This document shows positions 15,377 through 23,281 of a stretch of DNA of 64,000 bases, piece after piece. Under the pieces are notes generated by a model. That model ran no database searches. It saw only the letters and a list, made by a program, of their open reading frames with translations, and had not been told where the DNA came from. Source of the stretch: Ramlibacter sp. (GTDB lineage: Bacteria > Pseudomonadota > Gammaproteobacteria > Burkholderiales > Burkholderiaceae_C). Made by a program: the position numbers and the translations under genes. The stretch lies in contig JACDFR010000005.1 in assembly GCA_013815685.1 (NCBI GenBank), forward strand, positions 1 through 64,000. Reading direction: 5' to 3'. The stretch's first letter is position 1; every line of letters starts with the position of its first letter.

Positions 15377-16615
15377 ATGAGCCAGCAAGTTGAAACCGTC
15401 ATCGTCGGCGCGGGGCAGGCGGGCCTGGCTGTCAGCCACCTGCTCAGGCGCGCCGGGCGCGAGCACCTGGTCCTGGAGCGCGGCCGCGCGGCCAGCGCCT
15501 GGCGCGAGCGGCGTTGGGATTCATTCCGGCTGGTGCTTCCCAACCGCTATTGGTTGACGCCGGGCACCGCCTATGATGGGCCGGAGCCGGACGGGTTCAT
15601 GGCCAAGCACGAAGTGATCGAGCGATTCGAGCGCTACATCGCGCGCGAGCAGCCTCAGCTGGTCGAGCACAACGCTGTCAGCGGTATTTCACTGCTGGCG
15701 CTGCGGCGTTTTTCCGTACAGGCCGCGCAAGGCGCATTGCTGTGCCGCAACGTGGTGATCGCGACCGGGCCTTACCAGTCGCCCTCGGTGCCCGGTTGGA
15801 GCGCCGGGCTGGATCAGGCCATTTTTCAACTTCACAGCGACAGCTACCGCAACCCGGCCCAGCTGCCGGATGGCGCGGTGCTGGTCGTGGGCACCGGCCA
15901 GTCGGGCGTACAGATCGCCGAAGAGCTGCTCCTGGCAGGCCGCCGCGTGTACCTGTGCGTGGGCTCGCGCGGCTGGCTGCCGCGGCGCTACCTGGGCCGG
16001 GACATCACGAACTGGTATGCCGAAATGGGCCTGTTCGATACGACCATCGACGCGTTCCCGTCACTGGCTGCGGCACGTGCGAGCGGCTTCTCACAGCTCG
16101 CTGGGGACGAGGGCCGGGGCCACGACGTCAACGTTCACGCGCTGGCGCGCGCTGGGGTCGTCCTGCTGGGCCGTGCCGTGGGAGGCACGGGCCGCACGGT
16201 GCAACTGGCCCAACTGGAGGCCAACCTGGGTGCGGCCGATGCTTTTGCACAGCGGGCCAAGGGCCTGATCGACCAGTACATCGCCGCCGGGCATGCCCAG
16301 GGCCGGGTCCATGATGGGCCAGAGGACCCCTGGCCGCATTACCCACCACCCGAACTCGACCTGCGTGAGCAGATCGACCTGGCAGCCGAAGGTATCGGCG
16401 CTGTGGTGTGGGCCGGCGGCTACCGGCCCGACTACGGTTTTCTACGGATCCCGGTGGTCGACGGGGCCGGCTATCCGCAGCACCGCCGGGGAGTGACATC
16501 GGTCGCGGGCCTGTATTTCGCCGGTCTGGAGTGGCAATACCGGCGCAAGTCCTCCACGTTGATGGCGGGGGAGGAAGATGCGGCATTTATCGTGGCCCAT
16601 CTGTGCGGAGACTGA
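15377..16615 (+). CDS. FAD/NAD(P)H-dependent flavin monooxygenase (CzcO/FMO-like)
   Basis: 412 residues with two dinucleotide-binding motifs: FAD-type G11AGQAG16 near the N-terminus and NAD(P)H-type G172TGQSG177. A segment AWRERRWDSFRLVLPN typical of flavin-containing and Baeyer-Villiger-like monooxygenases lies between them. It starts 18 nt after the transferase gene with a GCGAGG ribosome site, so it is very probably the last gene of the operon. Possible jobs are N-hydroxylation, S-oxidation or oxidation of a thiazoline, and the sequence does not separate these. A convergent IclR gene follows. Confidence 0.85.
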   Translation: MSQQVETVIVGAGQAGLAVSHLLRRAGREHLVLERGRAASAWRERRWDSFRLVLPNRYWLTPGTAYDGPEPDGFMAKHEVIERFERYIAREQPQLVEHNAVSGISLLALRRFSVQAAQGALLCRNVVIATGPYQSPSVPGWSAGLDQAIFQLHSDSYRNPAQLPDGAVLVVGTGQSGVQIAEELLLAGRRVYLCVGSRGWLPRRYLGRDITNWYAEMGLFDTTIDAFPSLAAARASGFSQLAGDEGRGHDVNVHALARAGVVLLGRAVGGTGRTVQLAQLEANLGAADAFAQRAKGLIDQYIAAGHAQGRVHDGPEDPWPHYPPPELDLREQIDLAAEGIGAVVWAGGYRPDYGFLRIPVVDGAGYPQHRRGVTSVAGLYFAGLEWQYRRKSSTLMAGEEDAAFIVAHLCGD

Positions 16616-16666
16616 GCAGTAAGGCCTTTGGCGCTGACCTGCCCCGTCCGCCGCAGTGGCGCGGAA

Positions 16667-17455
16667 CTAGGCCTTGGACCGCAGCCGCAGGTAGGTGGTG
16701 ACCTGAGCGCTGGCCTCCGCCAGCCGCTGGGCCAAGGCTGTTCGCCGCACGACGCCCAGCCGCTGCTCGATGGCGGCAATGCTCATGGCGGCCACGACGT
16801 GATTGTGCTCATCGAACACCGGCACGCCGATGGCCCAGCTTCCCGGGGTGACCAGTCCGGGGTTCAGGCAATAGCCCTGCTGGCGCGTTTCCCCCACGAG
16901 CTGCCAGATCGCCCTGCGGCTACAAAGCGGGTAGCGTGCCTGCCGGACCGCGGCATTGCGCTCGAGCGCATCCTCGATCTCCGCGTCGGGCATGGCCGAG
17001 AGCAAGGCAATGCTGGCGGCTCCCACACCCAGGGGATAACGGTCCCCGCTCTTGAGCACCTGATTGCGGATGTGAAAGTCGCCTTCGTCGCGTGAAAGGC
17101 AGATGGCTTCATAGCCATGCCGAACCGAAAAGAAGACCGTGTCGCCGCTGTTCGCAGCCAGCTCTTTCAGCAACGGGGCGCACACGCGCTGCAGCTCGTA
17201 CGTGGGCTCGGCGGCCAGCCCGACCGCAAACGCTTCGGGCCCAAGACGGTAGCGCCCCGAGTTGACGTCCTGCGATACGAAACGCTCGTCCACCAGCGCT
17301 TGGGCCAGCCGGATAGCGGTGGCCTTGTTGAGCTCGACGTGCCGGCCAATTTCGGACACCCGCAGGCCGCTGGGACCGACCTGTGCCAGCAGCCGCAGGA
17401 TTGCAAGTCCGCGGCGCAGCGTCTGCGAGCTTCCGGGCCGGCTCAGTTCATTCAT
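16667..17455 (-). CDS. IclR-family transcriptional regulator
   Basis: 262 residues. N-terminal winged HTH (about 12-70, LRVSEIGRHVELNKATAIRLAQAL) and IclR effector domain (RYPLGVGAASIALLSAMP, NPGLVTPGSWAIGVPVFD). It is divergent from the thiolase-TRAP operon, with two TGGTTCA-N5-TGAACCA-like palindromes in between, one directly in front of its own start. Self-repression and control of the catabolic operon by a pathway acid are the likely role. It is related to the IclR protein at 300-1121: both share RYPLGVGA or RHPLGVGA and the C-terminal AAMSIAAI or AALSIAAI pattern, so they belong to the same subgroup. Confidence 0.9.
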   Translation of the reverse strand: MNELSRPGSSQTLRRGLAILRLLAQVGPSGLRVSEIGRHVELNKATAIRLAQALVDERFVSQDVNSGRYRLGPEAFAVGLAAEPTYELQRVCAPLLKELAANSGDTVFFSVRHGYEAICLSRDEGDFHIRNQVLKSGDRYPLGVGAASIALLSAMPDAEIEDALERNAAVRQARYPLCSRRAIWQLVGETRQQGYCLNPGLVTPGSWAIGVPVFDEHNHVVAAMSIAAIEQRLGVVRRTALAQRLAEASAQVTTYLRLRSKA

Positions 17456-17478
17456 TGTAAGGACTAACCCTTGTCAAC

Positions 17479-17497
17479 TGGATCAACATGTGAACCA
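17479..17497. promoter_or_regulatory. Putative IclR operator 1
   Basis: TGGATCA-ACATG-TGAACCA: 7-bp arms matching in 6 of 7 positions around a 5-bp centre. It sits 24 bp upstream of the IclR start codon, beside a TTGACA on the minus strand, so binding would affect the regulator's own transcription. Confidence 0.55.
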
Positions 17498-17595
17498 GAA
17501 CTTCCTTCTGATCCACACTTCGGGCTTGCGGCGGTGAAAAGACACCGTGACAATGGCTACAGACGGCCGGCTCGCCACCCTGAGCCAGACCTGAG

Positions 17596-17614
17596 TGGTT
17601 CACATCGTAAACCA
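17596..17614. promoter_or_regulatory. Putative IclR operator 2
   Basis: TGGTTCA-CATCG-TAAACCA: the same arms and spacing as the site at 17479-17497, again 6 of 7 arm positions paired. It lies about 95 bp upstream of the thiolase start, a position suited to regulating the catabolic operon. A/T-poor surroundings give no convincing -35/-10 pair. Confidence 0.55.
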
Positions 17615-17709
17615 AGTCCGCCGCTACCCGCGGTTTGATTCGAGACAGCGCGACCCGCGCGGATATCTCGAGTGCGGCGTCCGGCCGGGCTGATGCATGG
17701 AGTTCGACA

Positions 17710-18891
17710 ATGGATTTGCCGCATTCGGTCCACATGGTGGGCTGGGCCCATTCCCAGTTCGGGAAGTTCGACGCCGTTGACGTGGAGGCCCTGCTGGCGC
17801 GAGTCGTTGCCGACGCGCTGGCGGATGCCCAGCTGGAGGCGGCGCAGATCGACGCGCTCGTCGTGGGCACCTTCAACGGCGGTTTCGTGCAGCAGGATTT
17901 CCCCTCCTCCCTCGCCATCAACGCCCAGCCCGCGCTGCGCTTCAAGCCCGCGGTGCGCGTGGAGAATGCCTGTGCCACCGGCTCGGCGGCCATCTACCAG
18001 GGCATGCAGGCGATCCGGGCCGGCGCGGCCGACCTGGTGCTGGTAGTCGGCTACGAACGCATGAACGGCCTGTCCACCCGCGAGGTGCGCGAGGTGCTGC
18101 TCAAGTGCGCCTACGTGCGCGAGGAAACTTCGGACACGGGATTCGCCGGCGTCTTCGGCGGCGTCGCAGGGCAGTACTTCGAGCGCTGGGGCGACGCGGG
18201 CGAGGCGCTGGCCATGATCGCAGCCAAGAACCACCGCAACGGCGTGGGCAATCCCTACGCTCACATGCGGCGCGACCTGGGCTTCGATTTTTGCAACACC
18301 GTCGGCGACAAGAACCCGGTCGTGGCCGGCCCGCTGCGCCGCACCGACTGCTCGCCGGTATCGGACGGGGCGGCGGCGATCGTGCTGTGCAGCGGCAGGC
18401 GGCTGGCCAAGTCGGGCTTTCGCCGGGCCGTCGGTTTTCGCGCCGCGCAGCAAGTCAACGACTATCTGCCCGTGTCGCGCCGTGACGTGCTGATGCTGGA
18501 GGGTGCGCGCGAAGCGTGGAGCCGCGCGTTCAGCGAAGCCGGCTGCAGCCTGGCGGATCTGTCTCTGGTGGAGACGCACGACTGCTTCACCATCGCGGAA
18601 CTGCTGGAGATGGAAGCGATGGGGCTGGCCAAGCCCGGGCAGGCGCCGGCGGCGGTGCGCGAGGGCCTGACCGAGCGCGATGGCCTCCTGCCGATGAACC
18701 TGTCCGGCGGGCTCAAGGCGCGGGGCCACCCGATCGGCGCCACCGGGGTGTCGCAGCACGTGATGGCCGCCATGCAACTCGTCAACGAGGCCGGCGACAT
18801 GCAACTGGCCGGTGCGAGCTTGGCCGGAGTCTTCAACATGGGCGGAGTCGCGGTCGCCAACTACGCGAGCATCCTGGAGCGCACGGCATGA
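17710..18891 (+). CDS. Thiolase, SCP2-thiolase / acetyl-CoA acetyltransferase type
   Basis: 393 residues. Active-site Cys88 lies in ENACATGSAA, the conserved ETHDCFT motif is at 288-294 with His290, and the C-terminal GGLKARGHPIGATG carries His340. This is the set seen in thiolases of the lipid-transfer-protein type, which cleave or condense 3-oxoacyl-CoA. The ATG at 17710 has GGAG 8 nt upstream. An extension to 17635 would precede the homologous region. As first gene of the operon with acyl-CoA ligase, SDR and TRAP transporter, it most likely performs the thiolytic step of a beta-oxidation-like degradation. Confidence 0.88.
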   Translation: MDLPHSVHMVGWAHSQFGKFDAVDVEALLARVVADALADAQLEAAQIDALVVGTFNGGFVQQDFPSSLAINAQPALRFKPAVRVENACATGSAAIYQGMQAIRAGAADLVLVVGYERMNGLSTREVREVLLKCAYVREETSDTGFAGVFGGVAGQYFERWGDAGEALAMIAAKNHRNGVGNPYAHMRRDLGFDFCNTVGDKNPVVAGPLRRTDCSPVSDGAAAIVLCSGRRLAKSGFRRAVGFRAAQQVNDYLPVSRRDVLMLEGAREAWSRAFSEAGCSLADLSLVETHDCFTIAELLEMEAMGLAKPGQAPAAVREGLTERDGLLPMNLSGGLKARGHPIGATGVSQHVMAAMQLVNEAGDMQLAGASLAGVFNMGGVAVANYASILERTA

Positions 18892-18947
18892 GGCACGCTG
18901 CCGCCGCGAGGACCGATTCCGCATCGGTCGGCGGCGGGGAGCGGGCG

Positions 18948-20543
18948 ATGAGTTTCCACGCGCCACAGATGCCCCAGGGCCTGAACCGGGTGATGAACCT
19001 GGGAAACCTGCTGGCGCAGACCGCGGCCAAATATCCCTCCCTGCCGGGCCTGATACAGGCCGAGCGCTGCTACAGCTGGTCGTCGATCAATGCCCGGGTT
19101 GATGCGCTGGCGAATCACCTGCGCGCCCGGGGCGTCGGTCCAGGCGACCGCATCCTGGCGCAGTTGCCCAACGGCCTGCCCTTGTTCGAATCGGCATTTG
19201 CCTCCTTCAAGCTCGGCGCCGTGTGGGTGCCGGTGAATTTCCGTCTCTCGCCGCCCGAGATCGCTTCCATCGCCGTGTCCTGCGGCGCGGCCCTGATGCT
19301 CACCCAGTCGCAGTTCGACGAGCATGCGGCCTGCGTGCAGGGCGCAGTGGCAGGTGTGCAGCTGCTGCGGGCAGACGGCGAAGTCTACGAGACGATTGCC
19401 AACGAGCGGCTGGCGCAGCCCTTTGCAGCGGCGCAGGTGAGCTACTCGCATCCGCTGTGGTTTTTCTTCACGTCCGGCACCACGGGAAAGCCCAAGGCAG
19501 CGGTACTGACGCACGGGCAGATGGCCTTCGTGATCACCAACCACCTCGCCGACCTGCTGCCGGGACTCACGCAGCAAGACCGTTCGTTGGTTCTGGCACC
19601 GCTGTCGCACGGCGCGGGAATCCATGCCCTGGTCAATGTCGCGCGCGGCGCCGCCAGCGTGCTGCTGGCGGGCGACAGCCTGGACTGCGAGGCCGCCTAT
19701 GCCGCCATCCAGCGCCATCGGGTCAGCAACCTGTTCAGCGTGCCCACAATCCTCAAGCGCCTGGCCGAGGACCCGGCAGCCGACCGGTACGACCACACCA
19801 GCCTGAAGCACGTGATTTACGCCGGCGCGCCCATGCACCGCGCCGACCAGGAGCGCGCCCTCGCCAAGCTGGGGGCGGTGCTGGTCCAGTACTTCGGCCT
19901 CGGCGAGGTCACCGGAAGTATCACCGTGCTGCGCGCGGACGAACACCTGGAGGGCAGCGGCGCGCTGCTGGATACCTGCGGCACCGCCCGCACCGGCCTC
20001 GAGGTGGCCGTGCTCGATGAGCAGTGCCGGCCGGTGGCGACTGGCGTGCAAGGCGAGATCTGCACACGTGGGCCCGCGGTCTTCGCCGGCTACTGGGACA
20101 ACCCGGAGGCCAACGAGAAGGCGTTCCGGGGCGGCTGGTTCCACACCGGCGACCTGGGAACCATGGATGACCGCGGCTTCGTGCGCATCACGGGCCGCTC
20201 GTCGGACATGTACATCTCCGGAGGCTCCAACGTCTACCCGCGCGAGATCGAAGAAGTGCTGCTCACGCTGGATGGCGTGGGAGAGGCCGCCGTATTCGGC
20301 ATTCCGCATGAGACCTGGGGCGAGATCGGCGTGGCGCTGCTGGTCCCGAGCTTCGAGGGCGCGCAGCTGAGCGAGCAGGTGGTGCTGGAGCACCTCGCGG
20401 GGCGCCTGGCCAAGTACAAATGGCCACGAATCATCCAGGTCTGGGGCAGCCTGCCCAAGAGTGCTTACGGGAAGATCGCCAAAAAAGATTTGCGGGCCGA
20501 ATACCTGCTGCGCATGCGCAGCGCCGACGGGGTTGCCGCATGA
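18948..20543 (+). CDS. Acyl-CoA synthetase (AMP-forming)
   Basis: 531 residues from the ATG at 18948, which has GGGGAG a few bases upstream. An ATG at 18888, overlapping the thiolase stop as ATGA, would add 20 residues. ANL-family motifs: FTSGTTGKPKAAVLTH (about 173-188), YFGLGEVTGS, FHTGDLGTMDDRGF, the hinge GRSSDMYISGGSNVYPREIEE, and the catalytic Lys in SAYGKIAKKDL. It activates a carboxylic acid with ATP and CoA. The chain length or aromatic nature of the acid cannot be told from these motifs. The position between thiolase and PPC genes points to the imported TRAP substrate or a derivative. Confidence 0.88.
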   Translation: MSFHAPQMPQGLNRVMNLGNLLAQTAAKYPSLPGLIQAERCYSWSSINARVDALANHLRARGVGPGDRILAQLPNGLPLFESAFASFKLGAVWVPVNFRLSPPEIASIAVSCGAALMLTQSQFDEHAACVQGAVAGVQLLRADGEVYETIANERLAQPFAAAQVSYSHPLWFFFTSGTTGKPKAAVLTHGQMAFVITNHLADLLPGLTQQDRSLVLAPLSHGAGIHALVNVARGAASVLLAGDSLDCEAAYAAIQRHRVSNLFSVPTILKRLAEDPAADRYDHTSLKHVIYAGAPMHRADQERALAKLGAVLVQYFGLGEVTGSITVLRADEHLEGSGALLDTCGTARTGLEVAVLDEQCRPVATGVQGEICTRGPAVFAGYWDNPEANEKAFRGGWFHTGDLGTMDDRGFVRITGRSSDMYISGGSNVYPREIEEVLLTLDGVGEAAVFGIPHETWGEIGVALLVPSFEGAQLSEQVVLEHLAGRLAKYKWPRIIQVWGSLPKSAYGKIAKKDLRAEYLLRMRSADGVAA

Positions 20544-21073
20544 CCGCGCTGGCCGCCGTCCATCCCGGCCCGGCGCAGTATCCGCGCCGGCAATGCCTGC
20601 AGGCGCCGGCGTCGCAATCCTTCCTGGTCCAGCTTGCGGGGCCGGGCGAGCTGTTCGACGCGTGTTCCCGCGTGGCACGCCGGTTCTGCGGCCACAGCAT
20701 GATGTTCTCGCTCTGCGGTATCGAGTTGGCCGAGGCTGCGCTCCACGTTCCTGAAGACGACCCCCTGGGCGCCCGGATGGTGCGCTACGCCGCGGCCATC
20801 GAAATCCCCCCCGGATCGCTGCTGGTGAGCGCGCAGGTGATGGTCGGCTGGGACGGCAGGCGGCCGGTGCTGCATGCGCACGGGTACGTCGCCTTGCCCC
20901 AAGGCGGATTGCTGGGCGGGCACCTCTCCCCCAACCGCTGCCACTTCCGCAGCCGCGGCTCGCACGTGCGCGGGCGGCTGACGGTCGCCAGCGGCGCGGA
21001 CCTGGCGCCCGTGCTCGACGAGGAAACCGGCTTTCGTCTCCTGACCCCGATTCCTGCACCGGAGGTCGCATGA
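20540..21073 (+). CDS. PPC (DUF296)-domain protein, metal-motif intact
   Basis: 177 residues. The C-terminal part carries the PPC-fold pattern: PVLHAHGYVALPQGGLLGGHLSP, with the HxH and GGHL histidines that usually bind a metal in bacterial PPC proteins. The function of this fold in bacteria is poorly known. In catabolic operons it occurs beside acyl-CoA enzymes. The start overlaps the ligase stop (ATGA), and its own stop overlaps the next PPC gene the same way. Together with that gene it forms a tandem pair in which only this member keeps the histidines. Confidence 0.65.
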   Translation: MTALAAVHPGPAQYPRRQCLQAPASQSFLVQLAGPGELFDACSRVARRFCGHSMMFSLCGIELAEAALHVPEDDPLGARMVRYAAAIEIPPGSLLVSAQVMVGWDGRRPVLHAHGYVALPQGGLLGGHLSPNRCHFRSRGSHVRGRLTVASGADLAPVLDEETGFRLLTPIPAPEVA

Positions 21074-21462
21074 TGGTGCAAGAGGGCGCCCCCAGCATGC
21101 GCCTGACACCCGCCCAGCCCGGGGCCGTTTGGGTGGCGCGGCTGCGGCCGTACGAGGACCTGGTCGCCAGCCTGCACGCATTCTGCATTGACAACGGCCT
21201 GCGCCGCATCCATGTGCTGGGCTGCGTCGGCAGCCTGATGCACGGCACGGTACTGCGGCCCGATGGCACAACCATTCGCATCGAAGGCCCGGGCGTGGAG
21301 ATCCTTTCGGCCGCCGGATGGCTGGACGCCGAGAATCCCGAACAGAGTTTCCTCGCCTTGACGCTGGGCGACCGCGCGGGTGGCGTGCAGGCGGGGCAGG
21401 CCGCACAGTCCGGCAACCCCGTCTGCGTCACCGCCGAACTGATGCTCCAGGAGTGGCAATGA
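21070..21462 (+). CDS. PPC (DUF296)-domain protein, metal-motif degenerate
   Basis: 130 residues: VARLRPYEDLVASLHAFCIDNGL, then VLGCVGSLMHGTVL, then a second half where the usual HxH and GGHL are replaced by LALTLGDRAGGVQAGQ. The fold looks complete but the metal ligands are missing. It is translationally coupled to the preceding PPC gene (ATGA) and to the SDR gene (ATGA). A heteromeric complex of the two PPC proteins, with one catalytic and one structural subunit, is an inference from this complementarity. Confidence 0.65.
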   Translation: MMVQEGAPSMRLTPAQPGAVWVARLRPYEDLVASLHAFCIDNGLRRIHVLGCVGSLMHGTVLRPDGTTIRIEGPGVEILSAAGWLDAENPEQSFLALTLGDRAGGVQAGQAAQSGNPVCVTAELMLQEWQ

Positions 21463-22241
21463 CCGGCGGCGCACCGCGCACGGCCTGGGTGACGGGCGCC
21501 GCGCAAGGGATCGGTGCCGGCATCGCGCGCCATCTGGCCCTGGCGATGGGTATGCGCGTGGCGCTGCTCGATCGCAACGATCACCGCTTGCGCGAGACCG
21601 CCGCCCTGCTGCGCGCCGAAGGCGCTCAGGTCGAGACCGCCGCCCTCGACCTTGCGGATGGCCCATCCATCGGGCCGGCGTCGGCGAGCCTGGCGCAGCG
21701 CTTCGGCCCTGCCGAAGTGCTGGTCAACAATGCCGGCATCGCCTTCGCGGCAGCGGCCGAGGACTACCCGCTGGACGCCTGGGAGCGGACCCTGGCAGTC
21801 AACCTGACCGCCCCCTTCCTGCTGTCGCAAGCTTGCCTGGCGGCCATGCGGACCGCCGGCTGGGGCCGCATCGTCAACATCGCGTCCATCAGCGGCATGC
21901 GCGCGGGCACCGGCCGCGTGGCCTACGGGACGAGCAAGGCCGGCCTGATCGCCTTGACCCAGCAGATTGCCATCGAGGCAGCGCCCTGGGGCATTACCGC
22001 CAATGCCGTTGCCCCGGGAATGGTCGAGACCGAACTTGCCGCACGCATGCACCAACCCGCCACGCTCGCGGCCATGCTGGCCCGCGTACCCGTGGGCCGC
22101 TATGGACTGGCCGGGGAAATCGCCGCAGCCGTGGGTTATCTGGCGTCCGATGCCGCGGCCTATGTGACGGGCCATACTTTGGCCGTGGACGGCGGCTTCG
22201 TTTGCGCCGGCTGGCTATTGCCCGCCGGGCAGGATAGCTGA
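21459..22241 (+). CDS. SDR-family NAD(P)-dependent oxidoreductase
   Basis: 260 residues, classical SDR. Cofactor motif TGAAQGIG at 12-19, NNAG, catalytic Ser143, Tyr156 and Lys160 (AYGTSKAG), and C-terminal VDGGF. Asp/Arg after strand 2 (LLDRND) favours NAD over NADP, though this is only suggestive. It resembles 3-oxoacyl-ACP or 3-hydroxyacyl-CoA dehydrogenase-type SDRs, which fits generating a 3-oxoacyl-CoA for the thiolase of the same operon. It starts inside the PPC stop (ATGA). Confidence 0.88.
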   Translation: MTGGAPRTAWVTGAAQGIGAGIARHLALAMGMRVALLDRNDHRLRETAALLRAEGAQVETAALDLADGPSIGPASASLAQRFGPAEVLVNNAGIAFAAAAEDYPLDAWERTLAVNLTAPFLLSQACLAAMRTAGWGRIVNIASISGMRAGTGRVAYGTSKAGLIALTQQIAIEAAPWGITANAVAPGMVETELAARMHQPATLAAMLARVPVGRYGLAGEIAAAVGYLASDAAAYVTGHTLAVDGGFVCAGWLLPAGQDS

Positions 22242-22281
22242 CCCGCGGCTTTCACTTTTTACCGATCAAAAGGAGACCACC

Positions 22282-23280
22282 ATGACTTTTTCCCGCCGCC
22301 AGATTCTTCTTGCCGCCGCAGCTGCGCCCACCATCCTGCGAGCGCAGCCCAAGGCTGAATTCGTGCTCAAGTACGCCAACAACCTGCCGCTGCCCCACCC
22401 GATGAATGTGCGCGCCAAGGAGATGGCCGACGCCATCGCGGCGGACACCGGGGGCCGCGTCAACCTGCAGATCTTCCCGAGCAACCAGCTCGGGTCCGAC
22501 ACCGACATGCTGAGCCAGCTGCGCGCGGGCGGCATTGACTTCTTCACCTTGTCCGGCCTGATCCTGTCCACGCTGGTGCCGGCCGCCTCGATCACCGGCA
22601 TCGGCTTCGCGTTCAGTGACTACGACACCGTGTGGAAGGCGCTCGACGGTGACCTGGGCGCCTACGTGCGCAAGGAGATCGGAAAAGCCAATCTGCTGGC
22701 CATGGACCGCATCTGGGACAACGGCTTCCGCCAGATCACCTCGTCCGCCCGGCCGATCCAGACGGCCGACGACCTCAAGGGCTTCAAGATCCGCGTGCCG
22801 GTGTCGCCGTTGTGGACCTCCATGTTCAAGGCGCTGGACGCGGCGCCTGCGTCCATCAACTTCAGCGAGGTGTACAGCGCCTTGCAGACCAAAATCGTGG
22901 ACGGGCAGGAAAACCCGCTCGCCATCATTTCCACGGCCAAGCTCAACGAAGTGCAGAAGTATTGCTCCATCACCAATCACATGTGGGACGGCTTCTGGTT
23001 CCTGGCCAGCCGGCGCAGTTGGGATCGCTTGCCCGAGGATCTGCGCACCATCGTCGCACGGCACGTCAACGCGGCCGGGATGAAGGAACGCACCGACGTG
23101 GCGGCGCTCAACGCCGGGCTGCGCAAGGAACTCACGGACAAGGGCATGATTTTCAACCAGGCAGGCGCCGACAGCTTCCGCCAGCGTCTGCGCCAAGCCA
23201 ACTTCTATGCGGAGTGGAAGGGGAAGTACGGCGACGAGGCATGGAACCTGCTTGAGCGCTACAGCGGGAAGCTCGCCTGA
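22282..23280 (+). CDS. TRAP transporter periplasmic binding protein, DctP family
   Basis: 332 residues. An N-terminal twin-arginine-like signal (SRRQILLAAAAAPTILRAQ) precedes the mature DctP fold, with the substrate-clamping region FKIRVPVSPLW (conserved Arg) and PASINFSEVYSALQTKIVDGQENP. AAGGAG sits 7 nt before the ATG. It captures an organic acid in the periplasm for the fused permease that follows directly. The ligand is not predictable, but the operon context implies a carboxylate fed to the acyl-CoA ligase. A close relative is encoded at 25342. Confidence 0.92.
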   Translation: MTFSRRQILLAAAAAPTILRAQPKAEFVLKYANNLPLPHPMNVRAKEMADAIAADTGGRVNLQIFPSNQLGSDTDMLSQLRAGGIDFFTLSGLILSTLVPAASITGIGFAFSDYDTVWKALDGDLGAYVRKEIGKANLLAMDRIWDNGFRQITSSARPIQTADDLKGFKIRVPVSPLWTSMFKALDAAPASINFSEVYSALQTKIVDGQENPLAIISTAKLNEVQKYCSITNHMWDGFWFLASRRSWDRLPEDLRTIVARHVNAAGMKERTDVAALNAGLRKELTDKGMIFNQAGADSFRQRLRQANFYAEWKGKYGDEAWNLLERYSGKLA

Positions 23281-23281
23281 C

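Noticed and set aside
17460..17482. TTGACA and TACAAT on the minus strand before the IclR gene as a promoter
   Set aside because: The two boxes are only 12 bp apart and the -10 candidate overlaps the start codon.
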